From Oscheius dolichura (lineage: Eukaryota > Nematoda > Chromadorea > Rhabditida > Rhabditidae): a DNA stretch of 64,000 bases. The stretch lies in NCBI GenBank assembly GCA_932521035.1, contig OW051494.1, positions 9,410,001-9,474,000 of the forward strand, read 5' to 3'. A program made the translations under genes and the position numbers. Below are positions 41,878 through 53,091 of the stretch, piece by piece; the first letter of the stretch is position 1; every line of letters starts with the position of its first letter. The notes under the pieces were generated by a model. That model saw only the letters and a program-made list of their open reading frames with translations. It was not told the origin of the DNA and made no database searches.

Positions 41878-43615
41878 ATGCTTCAGTTCTTCTTATTGGC
41901 CGTTTTTGCCGCAGTTCCCGCCTTTTCTCAAGTTGCAGGTGGGTTTTAGTCCTAAAAATTGCAAAAAATAAGGATAAAGGCCTGTTTTGTGAGTTTCCAG
42001 TAAGAATAAAGCAAAAGAAAAAAAGCAAAAAGGTTTCGACCACGGCAGGACTCGAACCTACAATCTTCGGATCCGAAGTCCGACGCCTTATCCATTAGGC
42101 CACGCGGCCGGTCTGACACTGCCTCCGCTCTAATCGGCAACGTTTACGCGTAGGCAGAGGGAGGGGGCAGGGGGCGACAGTTCCCCCCTCTCCTATCGCC
42201 TAGGAGCCCCGCTTGCTCCCTTTTTTTCAACCAGTTTTTCTAATTTATCTTGTTATAGAGAAACCTGCTCCAATTAGAGACCCTCGCTGCGCTAATATCA
42301 CCTGCCCCATCGGGTCTCGTTGTGAAGTCCAGCATCTGACCTGTCGTGACCCTCCATGCCCTGCTCCCCGTGTTCAATGCGTCCCCGGAGGCGAGTTTTC
42401 ATTAATATTAAAGGTCTAATAAGTTCTTTTCAAGACCCAATGAACCCCTGTGCCGTTACACTCTGCCCTAGACCTCAGGTCTGTAAAGCTGTCCAAGTTC
42501 AGTGCTTCGCCCCACCTTGGTGAGTTTTCTGCCCATTTCACGCCAAAGTTACGCAGCAGAGATCCGTAAGCCGCTGTCTAACTGTGGTCCCGTTCTCGGA
42601 AATTTAGAGCCACAGTTAGACAGCTCCTGGTTGAAGGCACGCGGGAAACACTCTTCTTTCTAGCTGTCTAACTGTGGCTTTTCCAAGAATGTTTGATTTT
42701 CTGAGTATTAGACGTTCTACGCAGTTAAAGCAATGAGTAATGATGGTTTTTTTGCAGTTATCCAATTGCTGAATGTGTCAACCCCGGCAACGGAACAAAT
42801 GACAACCAATGTGGCAGAAATGAATTCTTCAACAGCTGCGGAGGCTGTGATAACACCTGTGAGCAGAAAGTTGTGGTAAGTTGGGGAAAAGTTGAGCCAC
42901 AGTCAAGCGCCACAGTTAAACAGCGCTCTTTTTGGGGGCCCTCAATGGCGTAATGGGCAGCCCGTAATTCTCTGCGCTGTCTAACTGTGGCCTTCCTTTC
43001 CTCTATGAAGTATTGGGCCACAACCAGGTGCCACAGTTACACAGCAACCTTCCCAAGGTGTGCAACAAGGTCTGAAGAGACACACAGTTACGCAGCAGAG
43101 GCCCATAACGTCTCACATCTGTCTAACTGTGGCTTTTCCCACTACTTTTCAATTTTCAGATGTGCCCGGCCATTTGCCGCTTTCCTGGACAATGCCGTTG
43201 CAGTCCAGGATTCTACCGTAACCAGCAGGGGCAATGCGTAACTGAGGCTCAATGTGACAAGGAAAAGGGAAGCCAACAATGTGGAGAAAATGAATACTTT
43301 GACAGTTGTGGGGGCTGCGACAACACCTGTGAGAACAAAAATGTGGTAAGTTGAAAATAGGGAGCCACAGTTACGCAGCGAGGGCTAGAATTGCTCACTT
43401 GGGTCTTATTTTGCAGAAAACGAGTTAGAAAACGGCTTCCAGAGTTCCAAGCTGTCTAACTGTAGCTTTTTCCCTTTCCATATAGTCATTTTTTCCAGAT
43501 CTGTGCTCTGATCTGCCGTATGCCGGGAAAGTGCCGCTGCAGCCAAGGATTCTACCGGAACCAGGCTGGAAACTGCATAACCGAAGCCCAATGCGATGCT
43601 GCTATCAATGTTTGA
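41878..43615 (+). CDS. Secreted protein with two TIL domains (232 aa)
   Basis: Six exons close in phase: 41878-41938, 42259-42390, 42435-42519, 42758-42875, 43160-43345, 43499-43615. Signal peptide MLQFFLLAVFAAVPAFS. Two cysteine-rich repeats follow (CANITCPIGSRCEV, CAVTLCPRPQVCKAVQVQC). Then come two tandem trypsin-inhibitor-like (TIL) domains, each CG.NE.F.SCGGCDNTCE, then C...IC, PG.CRC..GFYRN and C.TEAQCD. TIL domains usually inhibit serine proteases outside the cell, and nematodes have many. The second TIL repeat arose by exon duplication: both span the same exon boundaries. Intron 2 starts GC (G|GCGAGT), since no GT donor keeps frame. The introns hold many copies of the CTGTCTAACTGTGG word, and intron 1 holds a tRNA on the other strand. 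AATAAA follows the stop. Confidence 0.88.
42037..42109 (-). tRNA. tRNA-Arg (TCG)
   Basis: A 73-nt cloverleaf on the minus strand: GGCCGCG acceptor, D arm TGGCCTAATGGATAAGGC, anticodon loop CTTCGGA (TCG), T arm AGGTTCGAGTCCTG. It lies inside intron 1 of the TIL gene, antisense to it. Confidence 0.93.
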
Positions 43616-44450
43616 AGATTTTAATAAATGGAAAAGCATAAATAAAGTCTATAATTTCAAAGAAATGTACCATAATTCGTTCAATCACGTCTGCTTTACC
43701 GCCGGTTGGATCCCGGTAGTGATCAATTCGGTTTTGCTTCAATATATTATATTCTACTTCTATTCTTAGACATTATTATCACGTCGATAGCGTATTCACA
43801 TTGTAATTAACAAATTAGCCAAAGTTTAGTACAGCGAATAAGGAGAGAAAACTGTGTAAAGACTGAAAAATACATTTGGATCCAGGAACTAGCTGCAAAT
43901 TTTATTCAACAGGCTTTCCGGGATATTTTACATAGGCTGGTTTTGTAGACAACATTTTGCTGATCATTATACATCTCTTTATTTTTCATAGTTTTTTCAT
44001 AGAAATATGAGAATAAGGAGAAAAATACGTTCAAAGTGTCGGGTTATACTGAAATTCCGGAAAATCTCAAAGAACGGTGTTAAACACCGTGCAGCTCGAT
44101 AGTTGCATGTTCACTTTCGGTCGATTTCTCCATTTTCCGATATTCTATTTGTTTTTTACATGTATACAGTGATTCCAAATATTTTATTGAACGTTTACCA
44201 AACAAAAATAGTAGTAATAACTGCAACATTCAACGATTTCAATTATACACTATGCCGACTTGCTAATTTGCTCGCGAACTAATGACCATCAAATTGTTAC
44301 GGAGAGTTCTTCTTTTCACAGTGTGCCTATAATTTCTGCTGCGCAACCAATTTCGTTTATTATTTTTAGCTACTTATCTAATATGCTTCTTTCAATTACT
44401 TTATAAATCATACAAGTTTGATTTCAGTGCATCTCCTTTTCTTTGGCGTG
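43616..44450. other. Intergenic; no gene seen
   Basis: Poly(A) signals of the TIL gene lie at 43622 and 43641. The rest is AT-rich without supported exons. Confidence 0.5.
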
Positions 44451-45662
44451 ATGGCAGCTTTTCTGGAAATGGCCATGGCAAAGGTTTTCATTTATTACGT
44501 TTTCTTAGTGGTGTATTTATTCCAGCTTGATCCCAGAAGTTGTTTCCGCCTGCAACAGACATGCCGAGGAGTGAAGGACTTCATTCGAAGGAACAAGAAG
44601 ATCTCTATTCGTTTGAACAGATGCTACAAAATTTAGGCCAAAGGTAAGACGTAAATCGACTATTTTTATACGTTTATCTACAAATTATAATTTATTAATT
44701 TTTTTTTGTTTTTAGTGTTTTTAGGGCCGTTCTCTTGCTACCAGACAACTTGGAGGCGTACCACTCACATTGATGTTGATACACTTTATGGAACACGTTT
44801 ATCTCGTCTTTATATACATGGTTAGTTATGCATTTGTCCTTACATACATTTTAAGCGGATTTTCGATTTAAATATATCTTGTCTCAAGAAATATCAATTA
44901 ACATTTACCGAGGTTTACATCAAGTCGCGCAAAATGTACTGTCATTTTGGCGTTTTCTCCGCCGCCCATGGACCATTTTCGAAGATCTCTTTTTTAGAAG
45001 TTAGCTCCGCGGCTGAAAAAAAGTAAGGACAATATTTCAGAGCTGGAGGATTAGTGAAAACATTCGAAAATTCCATAATCAACTTGTCACTTTTTTCATC
45101 TTTTGACGATTTCTCTCGAAGGAGACATTTTTGGATGAAAGTTTCTATTGCAAAAAAATTCTCTTTTGGCATAGCTTTCGGGTCAGTGAAGGTTATAGAT
45201 ACTTTTCTAGAATGGACTATTTTGCGCAAAACTAGCCCAGAGGCGGGTCGCGGTTATAATTTCGGCTTCGAAAACCTGGGGTCTGCTCTATTTATTGTTG
45301 AATTTTTTTTTTTGCAATAGTTTCATCTGAAAATGTGTCCTTCAAGAGAAATCGTCAAAAGATGAAAAAGTGACAAGTTGATTCTGGAATTTTCGAATGT
45401 TTCCACTAATTCTTCAACTCTGAAATGTTGTCCTTATTTTTTTCAGCCCCGGCGCTAACTTCTAAAAAAGAGATCTCCGAAAATCCATGGGCAGCGGAGA
45501 AAACGCCAAATTGACAGTACATTCTGCGCGATCTAATATTTACAGAAAATGGACTAAAGAACAGATATTGTGACGATTTTGAAAATGACAAATCCGTCCA
45601 AGATAATTCTAAACAGCAAAGGAGCGAACGCATATGAGGCGCTTTTTCAATCAAAGCTACTG
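44451..45662 (+). pseudogene. F-box-like paralogue broken by a foldback
   Basis: The pieces MAAFLEMAMAK and, after a short intron, LDPRSCFRLQQTCRGVKDFI (44525-44636) match the F-box-like N-terminus of the 19468 gene. A further piece at about 45570-45662 (VTILKMTNPSKIIL, NAYEALFQSKLL) matches the middle. The frame stops after the first piece, and a foldback of about 600 bp sits between. It is dead as it stands. Confidence 0.72.
44927..45532. repeat. Foldback inserted in F-box-like pseudogene
   Basis: Arms at about 44927-45118 and 45347-45532 are inverted copies (CGCAAAATGTACTGTCA and inverse, TGACAAGTTGATT..GGAATTTTCG). No protein is encoded. Confidence 0.85.
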
Positions 45663-46180
45663 GTCAGTTTTATTTTTATTTTCATTAATTTTTTCGTATA
45701 TAAGGCATCTTGTTCTAATAAACGTAGTTGTTGCCCTAACACCGTCTTCTCTCTTATCACCTACAGTAGACAGTCTCTCTCTCTCTTTCCCCCTTGGGCC
45801 GGGTTAATAATACTATCTCAAAGTATCAAGCCTTTCTCGCACCATTGGAAAGGGAGCGGCTGCACCCATAGAATCTCGGCAGCAACGCGGAATGGGACAA
45901 TTAGACGCGAGGAAAAACGTTAGCTTTGCGCAGAGGCGATAACGTGACCCGTGAAGCTTTGCTGAGGTGCGTTTATTGCTGGTTGAAAACTTTTCCCAAT
46001 TGCCCGCGATGCTCCCTGAAATATGGGAAGCATACGCAATTTTTGGAAGCTCCAAGGGAGCAAAAAGAACTTGATCTGGAAGGGAAGGTTCCAGAAGGTA
46101 CAGTAACCTTTTTTTAACGAGAAACAGGTAAAAGAAGAAAGAACAAGATTTTCGGAGACTCATTTATTTTCAACTCCATT
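45663..46180. other. Intergenic; no gene seen
   Basis: Contains a short TC run (45776-45790). An AATAAA on the minus strand at 46163-46168 serves the next gene. Confidence 0.5.
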
Positions 46181-47596
46181 TTACTTCATGAAGACGCTCC
46201 TGCCGGCTCCGCCTTGATCGGCAAATGCCATCGACTTGACTTCTCCTCCAGCGCCGTATTGATAGCCGCCGGCCGCGGCTCCTCCTCCACCAGCTCCAGC
46301 AGCTTTTCCAGCTCCTCCACCGGTACCGCCAGCGGCGCCGCCTCCTCCAGCGGGTTTTGCAGCTTTGTAGGCAAATTGGCTGCGATTCGGATCGTAGCAG
46401 CCCTGCTGGATGGACTGCGAGATGACTTCCTGCGGTCCTTCGGTATTGGCCTTGGCTTCGGCCATCTCCTTTCGAATCTGCTCGGGCGTCTTGCCCGTCA
46501 CGACGGCGGCGATGGTCACGTTGTTCTTCTCAATCTCCGGAACGGCGGCCTTCAGCTGGTCCTGTTGAGCGGCAGCCAACTTCTTCCAGTCGTCCTCCTT
46601 CATCGCGGTAGCCTTGGCCGGCTCGTAGGTCACGACTCCGCTCTTGTCCAAGACGCTGCCCTTCTTGGCAATGAAGACCGGCTGATTGTAGTTGCCCTGG
46701 ACGATGGCTCCAACGACTTCGTCCTCCTTGGCCTGGCCGACGGGCACCACCACCACCTTGCCGTCCTTCACAACAGCTTCGCCGAGTTTCGTTCCCACCG
46801 GCTGGGGTCCTTCCCTCGTGACGGGGATCACCGCGGCATTGTCGCCCGAGCCGACGGTCTGTCCCTTCGTCTGCACAAAGACGGTCTCTCCATTGACCTC
46901 GGCCAGCACGCCGACGGTAGCCAGCTTGTCCTGCGGGGCGGGGTTCTCCTGGTCCAGTGGGCGGAAGATCGGCATCCCGTTCTCGTTGACGTCCACCACG
47001 CCAGCCACGTGCAACTTCTGGGCGACCTGGGCCATCACCTTCGTGTCGACTCCCTCAATCTGCAGATTGATCGGCTTGCCATCCTCCGTGAACTTGCAGC
47101 CGCCCTCCGGGAAGAAGATGTGCTCGCCCTTCTCGCTCCGGACCAGCGTGCCGATGGTGTACTTCGTATATTTGGGCACACCGCGGTTGTCCTTGGGAAT
47201 CTTGGCATCCGGCAGGAACTGGGGACAGTCCTGGGGTCCCTTGATCAGGATGCCGGTCATGTTCTTGGCATCGACCGGGGCGCGCGGTCCAGCGTTCGGA
47301 TTGTCCGTCATGTCGATGGCGATGAGGATGGCGACGCCGGCGGGTCCCACGACGCACACCTTATCCGGGGTGATGGCGCCGTCGATCGGCTGGTCGGCTT
47401 CTTCCTCCGAGTCCTCGGCGTGTCTCAGTGCCGGCACCTTCTTCCTGTCGCTGTCGTCGTCCTTGACCATGCCGGTCTCCTTCTTCTTCGGCTTCTTGGA
47501 CTTCTTCTTGTCCCTCTTCATAGCGCGATGCTTGCGACAGCGCTCCTTCTTTCCCTGCACCTTGCGGCAGCCACATGGCGGGGCGTCGACCACCAG
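46181..47596 (-). CDS. GC-rich gene, Lys-rich start and Gly/Ala-rich tail, unrecognised
   Basis: One long exon of about 470 codons runs from an acceptor at 47596 to a stop at 46181, with a poly(A) signal 12 bp beyond. It begins LVVDAPPCGCRKVQGKKERC, then a Lys-rich basic stretch (KKKSKKPKKKE). Several loosely repeated beta-hairpin-like units of about 45 aa follow (GTLVRSEKGEHIFFPEGG, GVLAEVNGETVFVQTKG, GAIVQGNYNQPVFIAKKG). A charged helical stretch and a Gly/Ala tail (GGGGAAGGTGGG) complete it. The start exon was not found: the in-exon ATG nearest the acceptor is out of frame. GC content is far above the surroundings, as in highly expressed genes. I do not recognise it. A long antisense frame is a shadow. 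Confidence 0.75.
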   Translation of the reverse strand: MVVDAPPCGCRKVQGKKERCRKHRAMKRDKKKSKKPKKKETGMVKDDDSDRKKVPALRHAEDSEEEADQPIDGAITPDKVCVVGPAGVAILIAIDMTDNPNAGPRAPVDAKNMTGILIKGPQDCPQFLPDAKIPKDNRGVPKYTKYTIGTLVRSEKGEHIFFPEGGCKFTEDGKPINLQIEGVDTKVMAQVAQKLHVAGVVDVNENGMPIFRPLDQENPAPQDKLATVGVLAEVNGETVFVQTKGQTVGSGDNAAVIPVTREGPQPVGTKLGEAVVKDGKVVVVPVGQAKEDEVVGAIVQGNYNQPVFIAKKGSVLDKSGVVTYEPAKATAMKEDDWKKLAAAQQDQLKAAVPEIEKNNVTIAAVVTGKTPEQIRKEMAEAKANTEGPQEVISQSIQQGCYDPNRSQFAYKAAKPAGGGGAAGGTGGGAGKAAGAGGGGAAAGGYQYGAGGEVKSMAFADQGGAGRSVFMK

Positions 47597-47608
47597 CTGA
47601 AATTTCAA

Positions 47609-49008
47609 AATTTAGAAACCACTTCGAACATTCTTGACAACCGCACCCGGATTAAACTCAAGTAAAAATCGCGCGCGGTGGTTAGGTTTCTCTCCCTTCC
47701 CGGGATTTTTTTCTAAAACTGTTCTCGCGCGTAGCGCGTCACCGCGCCAACTTTTCTGAATTTTTTTTGTATCATGTTCAGCATCTGATTCTACATTGAA
47801 TGACACCGATTATAATGAATTTCATGGACATCCTGAATTTTGAAAAATATTTGTTTTTTTGATACCTACTCCATTTTCGGCTCGATCTCTTTAATTCTTT
47901 GACCAGGCCTATTGAAAATGATGTCTGCTCTTGGCGCATCGATGTTTGAAAAGATTTGGTTAGCGCACTGTGACGCTACGATTTTGCAAAGGCGCGCACT
48001 GCAGAAAAGGGGGTATAATATATCGAAAATCTCATGTTGCCTCTAAAAACGTTGTTTTTGGTATCAATCGATTAGTCTCGATGAGATACGTATAGCCATG
48101 TTAATGTTACGCGTAGCGGAGCTGATTTTCACAAGATAGACCTGCACACAAACCTTTGCCTGGTGGATAAATTAGAATAGAAAAGCTAAAACTGGGACGG
48201 AAATCGAACGCAGCTGGGGGAGCATCTCTTTTTATAAGCAAGTGAGGCAAGGCAGATACTCCCATTTGCAAGCAAATAGGGGCAAAAAGAGCACAATTAT
48301 TATGTGAAAAAGTGGAACACGAAAGATGTTGTGGTTAGGATTCCATTGACCGTACAAAAAGCGAGCAATAAAAGGGAAAACCGGGCAAAAGGAGAGCAAT
48401 AGAAACGGCCTAACCACCGCCTAGTCAGAGAGCAAGTTTCAACGTTTGCTCACGGATCGAAAGTACCAATCAACGAAGCTCGTTTTGTTGGAACTTCTAA
48501 CGAAGGAGGACTATACCATAAGTTTACCGCTCTACTTTCTATCGCTACCACGGTCAAAATGGCGTTAAAGTTCAAGTTCGGACATAGGCGGGGGCCGGCA
48601 GCTCCTCGTAGGATGAAATGCGGTGGGGGCCAGAACGATGAGTAAATCAGACAACATTCTCTTCCTTCTCTGACTAGGCGGTGGTTAGGCAGTTTCTATT
48701 GCTCTCCTTTTGCCCGGTTTTCTCTTTATTGCTCGCTTTTTGTACGGTCAATGGAATCCTAACCACAACATCTTTCGTGTTCCACTTTTTCACATAATAA
48801 TTAGAGCTTAAACTTGTTAAAAGTGAAAAAGACGCCATTTAAAAAAATTCGGTTCCAAAAAGTCGGCCGCGCGTACCAGACAGCTATTTGGTGCTCGTGC
48901 GCGTTTCAAACGCCGTCTTCTCAAGATTTTGGATGTTTCCGGGAAATTTTAATAATGCGCCGTGATCAGCACTAAACGGCGCATCTTTTAAGATACTTTT
49001 CAAAATTT
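47609..49008. other. Intergenic with a foldback
   Basis: Arms at 48291-48431 and 48667-48806 are inverted copies (GTGGTTAGGATTCCATTGAC and inverse). The start exon of the gene at 46181 should lie in the first few hundred bases, but I could not fix it. A candidate short start near 47815-47830 is unproven. Confidence 0.55.
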
Positions 49009-49563
49009 CTAGCCACGCAAAATGAAGTCAAAGTAACGTACAACAATGTGTTCCTCGCCCTTCTGGTCCTTGACTTTGTACAGCGCCGGATTCATGCTGA
49101 TGTCGACGTCGACAGCCAGCTTTCCTTCTTCCTTCATCTTCATCAGCTCCTCCGCGGTGAGAGCCTGTCCCGGTCCGCTGGTCTCGATGTTGTAGAGAGC
49201 GGTGAGGGAAGTCGGCACGGCGGCGGCAGCAGCAGGGGCACCCGCGGGGGTCGTCTTCTCGGTCGACGGCTGCTTCTTATTCTTCGCGGACTTCTCTCTC
49301 GGCGGCTTGGACGAGCCGAGAATCGATCCGGCAGACGGATTGGAGATGGGACCGATGGAAGACGTTGCAGGAGGCTCGCCGGGAGTTGTTGCCGGCTTCG
49401 GAGAAGTGGTGGCCTTCTTCTCAGGAGTAGAGACTTTCGGCTTCTCGGCTGACGTAGTGGTGACTTTCTTATTCTTCACGGACTTATTCTTCGCGGATTT
49501 CTCTGCGGATGGCTTCTTCACGTTCTTCTTGCTCTTCTGCGATTTTTTGCTCTTCGTTCCCAT
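49009..49563 (-). CDS. Lys-rich protein of 184 aa, unrecognised
   Basis: Single exon, ATG 49563 (MGTKSKKSQKSKKNVKK) to the stop at 49009. The first 110 residues are low complexity: Lys/Ser repeats (KSAKNKSVKNKK), then Thr/Pro/Ala-rich sequence. The last 65 are ordered-looking: SLTALYNIETSGPGQ, LTAEELMKMKEEGKLAVDVD and EEHIVVRYFDFILRG. GC content matches the gene at 46181 on the same strand, and both have Lys-rich starts, so the pair may be co-regulated. The family is not recognised. A basic N-terminus would suit nucleic-acid or filament binding, which is a guess. Confidence 0.75.
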   Translation of the reverse strand: MGTKSKKSQKSKKNVKKPSAEKSAKNKSVKNKKVTTTSAEKPKVSTPEKKATTSPKPATTPGEPPATSSIGPISNPSAGSILGSSKPPREKSAKNKKQPSTEKTTPAGAPAAAAAVPTSLTALYNIETSGPGQALTAEELMKMKEEGKLAVDVDISMNPALYKVKDQKGEEHIVVRYFDFILRG

Positions 49564-50450
49564 GATGGCGAAAGCGGCTGGCTAGGAGAAGCGAGAGGGA
49601 GACAATGACCCGATTAGGGCGGGTGAAGCTACACGTCAACTTTGACCTACCCCAAAAGCCCGATTATCCATTTCCTGACTAGTTTTTTGACGGCATTTTG
49701 ACACCATTTTTTTCGCTTTCGACAGCGTTTTTCAACTTTTTCCGTTTTCCGACCAAAAAATCTTGTCAAAAACGGAAATCAAAAGCGAACCACGGAAACC
49801 TTTCATCCGCTACAGTAACCCAACCGTCTTGCAGTAAAAAGGGCCGAATAGCAGTAGAGCGAGCCTTTCTTTTCGTCTTTTCAAAAAAATGACCAGGCTG
49901 TGATCACAAACATGGCGCAATGCCCCCTTTTGGATAGACAAGGAGTGGCTTCAAAATGTCAAAAACCAATTTGGAGAGGAGATCAAGACGGTTCTAACAA
50001 ATCTGCTTGCAGTTCAATAGCCTTTACAAAAGACTTTCTATAAAGACAAACTTGCGAAAAAATACTGCAATTGATATTTGCGGTAATAGAAAGTATTATG
50101 TAAGGGTTATTGAGTTGAAAGCAGGTTCATTAGTACCCCCGTGATCTGTTCTCCAAGATGGTATTTGAAGGTTTGTAAATGGTTGAGAAATAAGCGAGCA
50201 AAAACTCTAAACGGGCCGCAAAGCCCCCGGGCCCAGGAGGAGCAAACAGCGTTGTCAGATCGCCCCTCCGACCTCAGTTTCTTCAATTTTAACAAGCATT
50301 ACTGTAAGAACTCAAGAAAAATAAGTTTATTATGGAAAAAAGCAATAAAATGGGATGAAAAATGTACCCGAATTTGACTAGAAGCAGATCACCGAGGAGG
50401 AAAGAAGAAGCGGGGTCGTTTTCTTCTGGGAGAAGGGGGAAAAGGGCGGA
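49564..50450. other. Intergenic; no gene seen
   Basis: About 49975-50150 is a copy of a dispersed repeat (GAGATCAAGACGGTTCTAAC; relatives near 896, 3630, 3790 and 41100). Confidence 0.5.
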
Positions 50451-53091
50451 TTAGACCATTTCTCCTATTGAATGTTCCCGGTAGATGGTCGAACGTTCGG
50501 ATATCTGGTCGTAGAGGTCTTCTTGGATTATGACGGTGCTACTGGAAGTCGTGGTAGACGGAGGGGAAGGAGAGACAAAGCGAGGCGGTGAAGGGATCCT
50601 GAAACGAAAATGAATTTGTGAAAAAGAGGAGCAGGTGACTTCCAATGGATGTTTTTGGATTGGTGAAGCCGTTTCTAAAGATTTGGAAGGGAGGAGAGGG
50701 TATGTAGCGGGGCCATGCGGCCGAATAGTTTATCCAGGACTTGGGGAACTGTCAGGGGAAGGCTATAAGCGTTTGGCTCGGTTTTGAGGGGGGTTCAGCC
50801 AAATAGTCGGATATTTCAGGTACAGGGAAGGGGAACGACAGGAAAGCCAGCAAGTGAAAAAAAAACCCCCATTTCAAGGGGAATCAAAAAGACAAGAATT
50901 CGTGAACCAAAACTAGCTCCATACGGGATAATCTGATCCTCCGCACCCGGAAAGTCTCGGCAAGACAACGGAATAACGGCGTTACAGTTTTGTAACAGTT
51001 TTGAATAAAGATGATCCTCCTGCCGAGACTTTACGGGTGCAGGGGAGCGGACTATCATGGGCCGAGCACAGGAAAGGCTATTGAAAGCAACTGCCCTTGA
51101 GTTTTTGAGCCGCTGGTCCAATTTCGACTGATTTCTTGAATTAGAATGAGGTTTTACAACGAAAACAAGAAGAACCCGGGAATTTGAAGGGGCGAACCCC
51201 CGATCTTACCTGCTGCTCATAGTAGCGATCAATTGTTTCCTCTCTGGAGAATAGAAGCTAGAAGCAACTGTTGAATTTGTCCTGGAGTAGACAATACTGA
51301 AACTTTCCCATTATTTCCCTATCTTCCCACTAAAACCCACTTTCTCCTACAGTTGACAAAAGCCAGGATGATTGCCGAGACGGCGCTGAGTACGGTAATC
51401 CCGAGCAGGATAAAAATGACAGTCATATAGTTTTCTTCATTCAGAAGCGAATTCAAGGCGGACTGCTGAAAATATAAGCGGGCTACTATATTTATTAAAC
51501 CAAAAAATACCTTCTCCTGTTTCGGAAGCTCCGGATCCGGGCACCACGGGCATTTACTCGTGTGGGTCTTGACAAGAAGAGTGACATTGTAGCATTTAGC
51601 ATGGAGGGTTACTGTAGTCTCCGACGGATTTCCGATTTCAACGGAGGGAGCAGAAAATGAATGGTAGTCTGCCTAAAAAGTTGAATGAGTCAAGAAATCT
51701 AGACGAGACCAACCTTCTCGGCGAAGAAGACCTTCTTACTGGGGGCGATGTCACACTCTCTGGGGAAATGGTACTTGGGATCGTATCCCATAATCTGGCT
51801 GTAGATGGTAACGTCGTTTGGAAAGCCCTGGTGCCAATAAGCTGAGAGCACCTTGCCGTGACCCTGGAAAAGTCATTTTTAGTGGAAAAATATGGATTTT
51901 AGGCTAGAAAAACGGGAAAGGCCGCCCTAATATAGGAAAACGCTCAATTTCGGGCACGCCTGTTTTTAGGCGTAGACGAGAGTGTCGGTTGTTTGTGTCC
52001 GTATCTCGGTCAGTTCTTGGTCGATTTCAAAAATTCAAAGACCTAGTTGGAGAGCACATCAAGGCGATTCTAATGAATCCAGTCACATCTCAACTGCCCC
52101 GACAGAAACCTGTAACGCCACAAACTTAAATCTGTAGGAGCGTCCGGGCGTCTGCCCATGTATGAGGTCTTCCCTAGGGTTCTTTACCTCTCTTTTATGT
52201 TAAAAACTGTATTTTAAAGATCTAACTTTGTGCTTTGTAGGATATTTTCCCCCTTTTACGGAACTACACGGTATAAAATGGAAAAAAATGAAGAAATTTC
52301 ACTCTTACCTCATCGTAAACGGCCCATTCAGTTGTCTGCTTCTCGTGTGTTGATATCAAGTTCATGGTCATCTGAAATGAGATAATTTGTGGTCGTTTCA
52401 CCCTCCCATAGAATTTGACTCCTTCTAACCGGACTATAATTTGCTACTGATCATTAGGAATGTATCCCGGGGAGTTATTTCTCCGCACCTTAGGTTATGC
52501 AGAGATTAGATCATGTATTATTGAGCAGTGGGGTGCTAAACCAGGGGACACTGGCGTTGTAAATTAATTGACACCGTTAATTAACAGGGGGAGAGGGTAA
52601 ATTCCAAGAAAAGACTGTTAAAAATTGGTTCGGGCTGAAAAAAACAGTAGGTGGGCCCCATTTTCAAGAAAGGTTACCGCCTCCCGACTCTTTTGACAAT
52701 TTAGAAGGGACCAAAAGTTTAGGTTCATTAAAATCTGATTAAAGCTGCTCTCTACAGTAATCTGTCCAAAATTTTGAGCAAATTTACCATATTCCAAAGA
52801 AAATGAAGTTGATTCGGTTGAAAATACAGATTTCTACCATAATCCGGCTCTTTTTCCAGTTTTCAAGCCAAAAATCCTCTTATCTACCCAATTTTTACAC
52901 TATTTGTGATCCAAAAAAAGCTCCAGAATGTTATAAAGTCCTACCTGAAGCTTCGGATTAACGCAGGTAGCCGTTGTCAAGCAGTCATCTTTCCATTGAA
53001 TGGATAGGACTTCAGCCGTGGTCCAGAATTCTTGCCCTCTGTTGAGAGTGGCCGCATTGACTGCATTCAGGAGGAAGAAAAAGAACAACAT
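50451..53091 (-). CDS. Type I membrane protein, 293 aa, unrecognised
   Basis: Seven exons close exactly in phase: 52945-53091, 52309-52371, 51714-51863, 51511-51672, 51341-51465, 51210-51296, 50451-50598. The signal peptide is MLFFFFLLNAVNAA. The ectodomain of about 170 aa has paired cysteines (DDCLTTATC, CDIAP, AKCYNV, KCPWCPDP). A single membrane helix (YMTVIFILLGITVLSAVSAI) is followed by the stop-transfer NCRR and a Ser/Pro/Thr-rich cytoplasmic tail with tyrosines (EDLYDQ, STIYREH) ending EMV. A TTTTTCAGG acceptor lies directly before the ATG, as in trans-spliced nematode genes. The exon 5 donor at 51340 was chosen because G|TAGGAG breaks frame. I do not recognise the family. A receptor or adhesion role is inference from topology only. 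Confidence 0.8.
50934..51056. repeat. MITE of the GTAAAGTCTCGGC family, in last intron of membrane gene
   Basis: Ends GATCCTCCGCACCCG and CGGGTGCAGGGGAGCGGACT, inverted, enclosing AATAAAGATGATCC. 123 bp. Confidence 0.85.

Noticed and set aside
41397-42098. 233-aa plus-strand open frame
   Set aside because: It runs through the TIL gene's start exon in a different frame and over an antisense tRNA gene.
46692-47600. 302-aa second antisense frame in the same place
   Set aside because: Another shadow of the same GC-rich exon; no independent evidence.
46214-47665. 483-aa plus-strand open frame opposite the GC-rich gene
   Set aside because: It is the exact antisense of the minus-strand gene, in GC-rich DNA where stop codons are rare. 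It is Leu/His/Arg-rich low complexity with no domain.
47612-47806. 64-aa open frame as first exon of the GC-rich gene
   Set aside because: No usable in-phase donor; the composition looks non-coding.
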